Of a stretch of DNA of 64,000 nt, positions 34,658 through 45,100 are shown one piece after another (the first letter of the stretch is position 1; each line of letters begins with the position of its first letter). The position numbers were made by a program, and so were the translations under genes. The notes beneath the pieces are model-generated. The model searched no databases and had not been told where the DNA came from. It saw only the letters and a list, made by a program, of their open reading frames with translations. Where the stretch lies: positions 11,718,001 to 11,782,000 of the forward strand of contig OW051497.1 of assembly GCA_932521035.1 (NCBI GenBank). Reading direction: 5' to 3'. This DNA comes from Oscheius dolichura. Taxonomy: Eukaryota > Nematoda > Chromadorea > Rhabditida > Rhabditidae.

Positions 34658-36180
34658 TAGCCGTCTCCCTTCAACCAAGAGGTAGCCGCAATCACCAACG
34701 GCAAACCCGCCCCTTGTGAACTTGAAACGGGTCGCGCGAATTGCGGCAACAGAAAATTACGATAAAATTACGTAGTAGTATATGGTTGCAAAGAGTGGTC
34801 AGGGGTGGAACGGTGGTCTGTATAAAGAGAATCCCGTAAAAACCAATTTATGATAACTTGGGATTATCTATTCACGGACGCGGATCTCCCACTAAAAACA
34901 CAATAGGATCAATGGCGGATCGTCCCGTCCGGTCGGTACGAGTTTTGTCATCCAGTTGTATACCCATTATCCCCATTTGTCTCAATCGTTTTCCGGAATT
35001 TTCAGTTTGACTCGGTGAGAAAAGTATGCGTTCGCATTGGGAGTGACACCTTTTTCCGAAATTGAGACGTCGCGTTCTTATTTGTCTCCTATTTGTTCCG
35101 AATAATTTCAAGTTTTTGATGTCTACGTCATCTAGACACGTGTTTGGGAAATACGAACAGATCGTTGTCCTATCAGCTTATATCGCTGTAAAAATGTTCC
35201 AATGAGACAGGTTTGGGATGACCTTTTCAAGCCCACCCTTCCTAATAATTGAGACAGTGAGTAAAGAGAGACCTGTTCTATCTGTAACGTGATCAGGGGT
35301 ATTCATGTTTTCCTCGAAATAAAGCCATCACTGGCCATGTGACAAGAAATAGGGAAGGAAGCTAAAGGGAGCAGCATTTCTCAAAGACGGTCAAATAGAG
35401 CCGCGCACGGGCAAATATCCCTTTGAGTAGCATTACTTCCCCTTGGTCAGTTCTGCCCGTCTCCTGGTTGAAGAACGAGCTCTTCTGCAAATAAACAAGT
35501 TCCTCATATAAGATGGCAGTGTACCTTTGGAGTTGAAACGGAAATGAGAGATGCGTAGTTTTATCGCCATGCAAAACGGTCGACCTTTATCTGATAGCAA
35601 GCAAACTTTTTCACTCCAATGGGAATGGTTCAATTATCTTTCGCCTCGTCGCCTTACCTAGTTTGAAATCCAATCTTTCCCTTCGAGAAGAATACATCGA
35701 CCGTTGACAATCCCCTCTCCTCTCTCTATGACAAATGGAGAAATTCACGATACTGTCTCCATTGTTCGGGATGAATCATCAGCCAGAGTGGATGTTTCCA
35801 ATGGGATGTTTCGAAAGATCTCGTCTGTATTTTATTTCCTCTCCTGGAGGTGATATTAGTTAATCAAACAACCGCGCGCTCCTCTCGTGAACTAACAGCT
35901 GATTCAGCCCAATGACGTCACATTTTGTCTCGTATGCTCAAGGGCATTGAACCATCTCCATCTGGCCGCTTCTCTCTTTTTTCTTTTCTTTTTAAATTTA
36001 AACTTTACTTGAACCTTGTTCCACTTCACGGAAGATGTTCCCATATTGACCTGCTTGCCGAGTGACTCAGCCTCTAGGCAAATACTCTGGTCTGCTACAT
36101 GTGCCCAGCTGTTGAATGAGCTTCCTTCTCTCTCAGAATTGTCCCGAGGCTTCGTCGACCTCACCTTATCGATTTTTAGC
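34658..36180. other. 1.5-kb upstream region of Sec14-GOLD and calpain-15 (divergent)
   Basis: No confident gene. Minus ORFs at 35111-34872 (ends PIVFLVGDPRP, no ATG) and 35574-35362 (no ATG) remain unassigned. A CRE palindrome TGACGTCA is at 35913-35920. Confidence 0.4.
35913..35920. promoter_or_regulatory. CRE/ATF palindrome
   Basis: A perfect TGACGTCA about 260 bp before the calpain-15 start. CREB/ATF binding is known for this octamer; use here is inferred, and one perfect octamer can occur by chance in 64 kb. Confidence 0.35.
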
Positions 36181-39140
36181 ATGGGCACATGGTCCTGTCG
36201 ACAATGCACACTCGCTAATGACATAAGGACGCCCAACTGCAATGCTTGTGGTGCGCGGAATCCAGAATTGGTGGAAAAGGAGAGAACTTCATTTCTTCCT
36301 AAGATTATCGCTAAACCAAGTAAGTTTTATCCGTTTTTAATAGTTTCTATTATTCATTTTGAGTATTTATTCGCATTTTTACAGTTGAAGATCTTTCAAA
36401 TGCTGTCTGTGAAATATTTTCGATGCCTGGACAATCCGGAAGCTCTCAATGGCCCCACGCAGGTTGGTTGCGATGTATTTGTCATTCTGTTGACTCGGTT
36501 TCTATGGAAGTCGTGTCGACTTGACTATATATATTAGACGGAATTGTCATCTTTATCCCCGCCGTTTAGTTCAATCCAATCCACCTCCTCTTCCACCAAA
36601 AAGGCCAGCTCCTCCAAGACCGCCAGTTCCTAAAACTTCTCCATCATCTGAAGGTCTTTCTTTTCTTTTTATTTCCATACATTTCCATTTCAGAGCTCAA
36701 GAAAATCGATTACACGATGAATTGGATATGCAAACAGTGTTATAACATCAACAGTCTCCCAGATATTGCTTGTAAAACATGTGGATGCAATAGAGAAATA
36801 GGCTAGCTATCTTTCAATATATTTTTACATTTATCTCCTTCAGGATCAAAGCGTAAAAGATTTAGAAAGAACGATAACCATGCTGCAGGAGCTGACACCG
36901 GATTTTACTCACAAATTATGGAAGAAGTTGAGCAGAGAGATTCTATAAAAGCTACGGAACAGTACGATCACATTGTAGCCACCTGCACGTAAGAGAAGAT
37001 ACAGTTTTTTTAGAAAATAATATTACTTTACAGCCAGAATAATACAAGTTTCATTGATGATGCGTTTCCGCACAATCAACAGTCTATAGGCGTATTGAAG
37101 AGAAATAGACAAGATGCTGTTGTTGGTGAGTTATTTGCCTTGTTTTTCTTTTTCAAAGTGGCATTTTTTCAGGTGAACTTCCCCAATCGTTTACCTGGCT
37201 CAGACCACAGAATATTTTCACAAGAGATGGGAGATTGTTCAACTGGGCGGTGTTTAGAGATCCCCAGCCATCTGACATCGAACAAGGCGTTCTTGGTGAT
37301 TGTTGGCTACTATCTGCACTGGCTTTAATAGCTGAACGACCGGATATTTTGATGCATATCTTCTTGACAAGAGAATATTCACCTATTGGAGCCTATCAAT
37401 TGAGGTTATTATCCACTTCTTTCGTTTTTACCATTTGTTAGGATTTGCATCGATGGTGAATGGAAAGTAACCGTTGTTGACGACTTCTTCCCTTGTCGAT
37501 CCCACAGTCGTGCTCTAGCTTTCGGTGTCGGTCGAAAGAATCAGCTCTGGGTGCCTCTGATAGAGAAAGCCCTTGCTAAACAGTTGGGAAGTTATTCCAA
37601 GCTAAGTGGGGGAAGAACGATTGAAGGACTAGCAATGTTAACCGGAGCCCCTTGTGAACAAATCACTATCGAGCATTCTGACGACCCCTTGGAGACGGAT
37701 ATGTTGTGGGCAAAGCTCCTAAGTGCCAGGTAGAGTAATCTTTTATTGTGGCATAGCATCATTTTCAGAGAAGCGAGTTTTATTCTAGGATGCAGTTGTG
37801 GATCGGGCAATCGAGACGTGGACGCAAATGCCTTCAAAGATAAAGGACTGCTTGTTCGTCATGCTTACTCGATATTAGAAGTCAAAAATGAAGGAGGACA
37901 CAGGTTGGTTCCTTGCCAATTATATTTTCAAAGAAGATTCTTTAGACTTCTACGAGTGAGGAATCCTTGGGGGACTTTTGTCTGGAACGGGGCTTGGTCT
38001 GACCGGTGGCCGAACTGGGATCCTGCTTTGAAGGCTAGACTATTCACCTCCGAGATTACTTCCCAAACTGGCGCCTTCTGGATGAGCTTCGATGACTTCG
38101 TTGAACATTTCGATGCTGTGGATATAGCGAAGATCCGAACACATTGTGGCTGGTCAGAACTGCGTCTTCCGATTAAACTTGGACGGATGCATGACGAATG
38201 GGACAAGGCTGTACGTTTCTTTGTAGAGGAACCAACGGAAATGTGCTTTACTCTGTTCCAAAGTGGATCTAGGATTCAAGGGGACCTGGTAGGGCAATTA
38301 GAAACGTTAGGATATTCTATTTTCCAGGTTGATCTATTAATTTGTGTCCATAGAATGAATCCAAATGAGACAGTGGGCGAACTCATGTACCGATCACCTA
38401 GAAAAGTAGACGGCTCCGTGACCACAGGAGATATCTTCCTCGGAAATGGCGAATACATTGCTCTGTTCCATAGCTTCAGTACACTTGGTGCTAGGAAGAT
38501 TAACGGATGTGTTGTTGTTCACTGGTAAGCGTACTTCATACATTTTATTGTGTTTGCAGCTCTCGACCCATATATGCCGACCAGTTGGCGGCTAAGCCCG
38601 GAATGTATACGGATTCGCTTGTTCAGATGGTGTTAAAAGATGGAACTTCTCAGCAGGTTCTATTAAAAATATGGCTCAGATAAAGTACTCCTTTAGATGA
38701 TGCCTGGAATAATACCTCGCTATCTTTCAACCAAGTTCTCCGGCCTTTTATTGATGGTTGATAATTTGATGGAAGATCGTTGGGCACATGTCAGGTAGTA
38801 TTTATTTATATATTTGAGTTTATATAAAATTTTAAGGACGCAATGTTCTGGATCAACTAATGTATTGTCCACCCGAGGGGCGCTTGATGTTTCAGACGTT
38901 GTTCCACCTCTCAGCAGGCAGATTATCATTATCTTGACACACTTTGAACATACTCAAAGTTATTACATCCAGCACCAGCTAAATGTGAGTTTTACTTACC
39001 GTAATCGTTAAAGCAAATCTCCTTTTTTCAAGGTGTCCAAAACAAAACGCCAAATGCTTGACGAGGGCGTCCCTCATTTTCCTATGTTCCCTTCCCCTGC
39101 CATAAGTGTCGTCCACGAAACAAGCTCCATCTTCAACTAG
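36181..39140 (+). CDS. CAPN15: Calpain-15 / small-optic-lobes (SOL) type cysteine protease
   Basis: Intracellular calpain of the SOL branch. N-terminal RanBP2-type zinc fingers (MGTWSCRQCTLANDIRTPNC; second MNWICKQCYNINSLPDIACK), a Pro-rich linker (SNPPPLPPKRPAPPRPPVP), then the protease core: GDCWLLSALALIAERP with catalytic Cys, QLWVPLIEKALAKQLGSY, LVRHAYSIL with catalytic His, LLRVRNPWG with catalytic Asn, followed by the SOL-homology C-terminal region. All three catalytic residues are present; there are no EF hands, as expected for this branch. Most introns are 37-110 nt; the intron 36802-36843 is GC-AG. The ATG at 36181 lies 1 nt behind a TTTTTAG motif. Stop 39138-39140. Confidence 0.92.
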
Positions 39141-39400
39141 ACCCAATTCCTCCCTGTGTCTTTCTAATTTTTCTAGGAAACGTTTTTTTAGATACGAATA
39201 GTCAACAAAAAAGGTGTAGAAGGAAAACGAATGCTATCCAGAATTATTAACACTATTGGAATTTAACTGGTTGTGTGCATTATCCGTGTTCTCTACGAGT
39301 ACTCTCCCGATTCCACTTAATTCTTTCTTTATGATGAGATTGAAATATTGGTGATATTAAATATTATTTATTTTCATTGAACGGTTTCCATCAGCGAGAC
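39141..39400. other. 3' spacer of calpain-15
   Basis: AT-rich; convergent with the small minus gene, whose AATAAA lies near 39375 on the minus strand. Nothing else seen. Confidence 0.5.
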
Positions 39401-39578
39401 TCAGTTGTTGCTGCTTTCCGTAATAGGGCAGGGTGGCTCCAGAGGTGGGGGATTCGGTAGGCAGCCTTTAAAGTTTCCTTCACACTTATAAGATTTTAAA
39501 TTTACCTTCATGCTCTGGGTCGTCATGGTGAATGGCAACGCTGGTAGTAGTTTGCTCTTCAGTTCCACAGACAGGCAT
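39401..39578 (-). CDS. Predicted 45-residue Pro/Cys peptide
   Basis: Two exons (39578-39506, 39465-39401) with a 40-nt GT-AG intron give MPVCGTEEQTTTSVAIHHDD and a tail with NPPPLEPPCPITESSNN. The ATG sits 6 nt behind TTTCTAG, and AAAATAAATAA follows the stop within 35 nt. There is no signal peptide, so this may be the 3' end of a larger gene whose upstream exons I could not find, or a micro-protein mRNA. Family unknown. Confidence 0.45.
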
Positions 39579-40840
39579 TTCAATCTAGAAAGAAAGCGAG
39601 ACGGCGGGCTATGAATTGAATAGTGGGAAAGGAAAAACCAAATCAATAGAGACTGTCTACACATTTTTATGGACCAAGAGACAATAAGCGTGGAAAAAAG
39701 CGAATATCAACAGACTTTTTATAACAGATTCGCTACACGGCTATCAAGAACCTTTCCAACATAACCATCAATAGACAAAAACATAATCAGCTCCCATTAG
39801 AAGGGGTTGAAGCAGTAGCATTATGCTTAATAGTTAGCAACAGAGGAAATTTATGTCTTATCTTCTTCACAACAAGAGGGATATAACAGGAAGACCATGA
39901 AGGAATCTTTCGACAGTTGATTTACAAATAAATTGATAAAGCACATGGTAATGCAGCTTTATCTCCCCGATGAGAAATGTGTTTTACGAAATGGATAAGG
40001 GCACAGCGAAAGCCAAAATAATGTATACAACTTATGATTTACTGAAGTGTGAGAGCATTACACATTCTCGTGGCATTTTACTGTGAAATATACCACTTTC
40101 TAATCCAATGATACTGATTCAGACAGATGTAGAGGCGTATGTAACTAGAAACAGGATAATGCCTTTAAATTTATTAGTCCCGAGATTCAGAGCAGTTCTT
40201 TTGCTTCCGTTCAGCCAATACCAAAAAGGTGAAGTCGGCATACTACGATTTGAAAGATGATTAAAGCAAAGCTTCTAATATCCGTTGGATTCCCTGATAA
40301 TAGCGTATTTTCCCAAAGATAATAAATTTCGTTCTATTCTCCCTCTATATTTGGTGAGTTTTCGACATCCTAACTCTTCCCTACAGCGCCCTGAAATAAC
40401 GGGTCCCGCCACGCTGCCTGATCATGGTACCCCGAGGAATTCTTTCGCAGAACAAAAATAATTCGTTACAAACTTAAAATACTACCTAGGTTAAAGAATA
40501 ACACTCATTTACGAATATGGGGGGCAGAAAACAATTTGGCTATTCAGATAACTAACTATTTGTCTTTAAAGAATTGCCTGGTGGCATGGTAGGACAGGAA
40601 AACCTACTAGTATTCGCCGTGACATGTAAAATCCTTCTAAGACATATTTCTCCAGTCAAAACTTGGGTAATTATCAGTTATCAAGGGCTTTTCGAACTTC
40701 GTGCCCTTGAAAAGGAAGGGCATGCTGAATCATTGCTGCCGCGACTCCGAGGTATTAATATTCAGCGTAAAACCAACTATATAGTTAATTTTCATTATAA
40801 TACACATCAACCATGTCTAATATACATGTTGTTCTTATAA
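39579..40840. other. 1.3-kb region without supported genes
   Basis: AT-rich. A plus ORF at 40574-40840 (contains SYQGLFELRALEKEGHAES) has no start support or domain. No repeats or RNA genes recognised. Confidence 0.4.
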
Positions 40841-41929
40841 TCAAGCGATAGGTTGAATTTCTTGAGGTTCTGACGCGGGGGTGGCCAACTCTTGGTCAGC
40901 GGTGGCTTCGTTGGTAACATCCTTGGGGTGCTGTTTCAGGAAGGTGCTCTTGTAGCTAGAGTGGATGTCTTTTCCGAGGTTGTTGATCTTGCTAACGATA
41001 TCCTTGAAGAACGCCTGGAGCTGTTGCAGAGTAGACTGAAAAGGTTGAATGATTCCATCTCGTCAGAAACTTACATCCACGTCGAAGTTATCGTACTTGT
41101 CCTTGACGATCTCCCAAAGAGTCAGGACATATTCGTGGAGCTTGTCGTAGTGCTTGGAAGCCTGGCAAGCCATGTCGCAGTTCTTGTCGGGACGGAATGT
41201 TCTGGGGATTCGGCTGATGTCGGAGATATTCTTGAAGCAGTCAGAGATGATCTTGATTTTCTCGTAGTTTTCCAAGGTGTTGCAATCGAATTCGGGGTTT
41301 CTCTCAACGTCAATCAGCTGAAAAATCCTGCGTCATAGTCCATTTGAGGAGATTGTACCTTGAGGTCGGGGAACTTGTTGAGGAGAGTAGCCTCATTGGG
41401 GAGAGATTCAATGTTGTTGTAGGTAAGACCGATCACTGGGAAACCTCGCAGTCTTTGTCCTGAAAACAGTGGGTAATTAATTGATCTCTACTTTTGTTTT
41501 CAAGATTATTATTTCTTTTGGGGGATGGTCATGTGTTCGAATTCTGGTGGGAATGACGTGCTACCAGCTCTCGAGCAACAACTGCGGGGCCACCGACTTC
41601 CCCGTAAGAGAAAACAGAGCGAGAAGATTGCCGACGGGCCGAGGGTCACACTGCATCCTTTTGGATTATTTTGATATCAAGCGGTTTATAAAATATAAAG
41701 TATTCTTCAAATTTCTACCTCTTTTCTATGAAAAATTGAGTGAGGGATCTCGAAAACGAAAGCAAATCATAGGAAAAGGCTCACCAGCAGGTAGGGTCAG
41801 CTCTCTCCTGTTTCCATTGTGACAGTGGACAATTTCGTCTTCTGTGTCGCATTCACAGTCGTCGAGACAGGGAAAGACGTATCCCCTGACGGGGGCGAGA
41901 AGAAGGAGGGCAGAATAGAGTAGCAACAT
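40841..41929 (-). CDS. Secreted leucine-rich-repeat protein
   Basis: Four exons, about 215 residues. Signal peptide MLLLYSALLLLAPVRG; a cysteine-rich N-cap (CLDDCECDTEDEIVHC), one or two LRR-like segments (LTYNNIESLPNEATLLNKFP, LIDVERNPEFDC), a helical, charged C-terminal half with four further cysteines (SDCFKNISDISRIP, KNCDMACQASKHYDK), and a disordered acidic tail. Codons are strikingly C/G-ending (AAG, GAC, ATC, CTC), unlike most neighbours, which suggests high expression. First intron 325 nt, others about 38-41. TATAAGAG lies 36-43 nt before the ATG. Function unknown; extracellular binding role inferred. Confidence 0.75.
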
Positions 41930-41964
41930 GAGGTTCAACTGGGACACCGATGCCTACCTCCTTC

Positions 41965-41972
41965 CTCTTATA
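41965..41972 (-). promoter_or_regulatory. TATA box of the secreted LRR gene
   Basis: TATAAGAG on the minus strand, 36 nt before the start codon, giving a predicted leader of about 12 nt. Confidence 0.5.
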
Positions 41973-42165
41973 CACAAGGGCAGCTGTCGACAACAACTGA
42001 GAGAGAACATGGGAAAGGTGAGAGGTGGACAGAGTCAGTCTAGAGTCACGAAAACCTTTGGGCGGATGAGTCAGTGGATTTCTGATGAGCCAGACGAGCA
42101 TATGGCACCCAGACAATGAAGAAATAATTTATTGTTCAACAAATAACTTGGGCGATCTCGAAATT

Positions 42166-45100
42166 TTAAGCGTTGTGGCAGTTCCATCTCACTCGGAAGC
42201 CTATTCCATTGTTGGTCGACACGGAATCCGTCTTGAACATGAAGTTAATCCTTCGCTCTTCGGCCGGCTCGACAGTAAATCTCGTTGGTGCTTTCTAAAA
42301 ATTTCATTTTGATAGAGAAAAAGTCGCAGTTTACGTGAGAGCAGCTCCTGACTCGTTGTTGCTGATACTCCTTTTCGCTTCTCTGTCGAAGTTCAACGTA
42401 TAAGAATTCCTCTGTAAGTAAAATCGTTTAGTGGAAACTGTAAACCGTTACCCGATTTTTGGCATTCTTCTGCGGTAGTTCCTATAGCAATGGAGATCAC
42501 ATCAAATTCAAAGAGACAAGACTGCCCCGCTGGGGGTCGAATGGACCACCTGAATATATTTTATGACTAGAGATAAATGGCCTACATCATGACTGTATTA
42601 TCGTCATATCCATTAGGGTAGCCGATGTTCGTTAGAGCTCCAACAGGGTCAGAAATGATATTGAATAGGTATCTCTTGCTGGCTGAAACGCTGTTTAAAA
42701 GACAAACAAATTTAATAACCTGGATTAAATTTAGCCGTGTAGTAGCTTATGTCAAATCCTTCTGTACTGACACTGTAATCACTCTGGAGCTGTACAAAAG
42801 CCGTTGTTCCATTACTCAAGAATGAAGGCGGAAGTCCCGAACCGCAATACTGTTTTGCTCCTTCTGAGCTGTTGTCATATACCTGGAACAAATTATAATC
42901 AGCCAAAAAGCGAAAGAAAACTACCTGGACCCAATCGTGGTCACATTTTGGCAATCTATAAGTTAACAGACTTTGTGAAGCTAATCTCAAGGAATAGTTA
43001 GCAGGCGAATAAAATACCGGCCTGCCAGTTTCCAATTTGAATTTGCTGAAAACAGAATATGGTTTTAAAAAAATAGACTGATACTTGAAGACAAGGAAAA
43101 CTTGGTGTCCCTCGGGTGCTTCGATCTTTGTCGTGCAGGTTGAATTCTGATCGTAAGGCTTTGGATAATTGGGACTGGTAACCCTTCCAGCTTTGAATTC
43201 CGTACCGTTGATGGTTCTGTTACATGCTGTAATTAAACTAGACGTCAAGTATATTCAGGATTTCAACTACCTGACAATAATTCTATATCCATAATGAAAG
43301 AAGACGCTACAGCTTCGCGAAGAACTGCACCAATTGTGACTTGTACCACCATGGTATTCGAAATGAATTTAGTGGAAGGAACTGTTCCGCAGTACTTTAC
43401 AACCTGTAAGAATGGCCGAATCTAGGGTACTATTTCCCGCCAACCCTCTTTTCAGCATCATGCTCTGCACAGGCGGGATGCTCACATTTGGCTATGTTTC
43501 CAACGTCACGGATCTCCACGTAGGAATCGGCGCAGTCTCCATCCGGAGAGGGGAACGAAATATTCCTGAAACTAACATAAGCCTGTAATTTTTAAAACAA
43601 ACGTGAAGCTGAGCTCAATAGGAGTCTGTTCGCTTGATGTAATGACCCACTGGCAATGTTGTTCTGATTGACCAGCGCGGGCTTCTGAAACGATTTTCTT
43701 TCTAACTATTCAATGACACTACCTTTCATCAATTTGGAGGTAAATGTGACTCTGTCCTTTTCTGCTTTAGCGTTCATCCACATACCACAGTCTGGAGCAG
43801 CACTTCGATATTTGAGGACGAATCCGTTCTTCTCTGATCCCGAGGTGTCTGTTTCAAAACTGACGTGCGCTACTCTAAAGATGATTGCTTTATTTCAGCG
43901 GGGAAAGTAAAACCTGTGAGAAGAGTGGAAGTACATAGGCATGCTAGGTGCAGTCTCCGTGCAGAGGTTACCTGCCAACGTTGGCGAGAACGCCCGGTAT
44001 CCGTCGTAGATCTTCAAAACATCTACACACGACAGGTGGTCTCTTTTTCCCGGGGTAGGAACCAATTCCTCCGTAGTGATAGACTCCAGTTTGAACTCTA
44101 TCATGTTATTTGCGTTCCCTGTAATGGTCCATCCACATAAGAGATTGTTGTAGTATTCTCCGCTTGGTTTCAATGGAGGCATCAGTTGTTGCCAGTCGGA
44201 AGTAGCAGCCAGTTTTCCACCGCATCCATGTTTGACTCCCAGGGTAGCAGTAATGACCAGTTTGAATCCACCGCGCGACATACTACTGTCGGATACAAAT
44301 CGGACAAGCATTTGGTTGCTCTGTGTTCGTAGATTGGCTGGCGGTATACTAGAATAGGGTTTTATATCTAAAGAATCATTCTTACTCTTTGCTATCTCCG
44401 CAATATCTTCCCATAGTCGTTAGGTTCGACATTTCTCCGCCATCAAAGATTTCCAACCAGTCTAGATCACATTCTGGGGCCTTTTCTATTTCCATTGAAA
44501 CGAATCTGAAGGTTGAATAAAGTGCTTTACTGGAAATTAAACTACTTGATGGAGAAGATTCTGTCACCAGTGGTGGTGATATTCCAAACACAATCCAAGT
44601 CGTGTGGGTACTCCAGTGGGAAGGCAGGAGACGAAAGTGGATAGATGAACTCCTCGTCCCTGAGCATGTTCACAGTTTCGCCACATTCTAAAGTTCTGTA
44701 TTTTATAAGAGAGAAAGTCCTACTCCTTATAGCATAACTGAAGGAGAATCCTTTGTGAAGCTTCTTCTTTCCATGCATGAAAGTTTGGTTGGCTATCATT
44801 CTGATTCCAATCGCTCCCTGAAGAATACATTTTCTAGGAAATAGACTAATTGAATACCCTGATGGCTATAGCTTCTTCGGGGTTGTCTTCACCACCACAC
44901 AAAACTTGAAGCGTCCTTTCATTGACGATGTCTATCACTTCAACATAATCAGATTCACAGGGGTACCGTCCATATTGAGCTGAAGGATGGATAACTATAG
45001 ATTTGTCCTGTTCTTACTTTTAACTGGGCTGAGATCAAAGTCTTGGACCTTCAAAATAACAACCGATTTCTCGTGTTCTCCTTTGGGGTCAATGAGGTAC

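Noticed and set aside
34872-35574. Minus ORFs of about 70-80 codons upstream of the Sec14-GOLD gene
   Set aside because: They lack ATG starts, intron logic or domains; treated as chance ORFs.
40574-40840. Plus ORF of 88 codons
   Set aside because: Starts only from a non-ATG codon, has no homology I recognise and sits in AT-rich spacer.
41500-41580. tRNA-like GTGTTCGAAT in the LRR-gene intron
   Set aside because: The T-arm does not pair and no acceptor stem or D-arm can be drawn.
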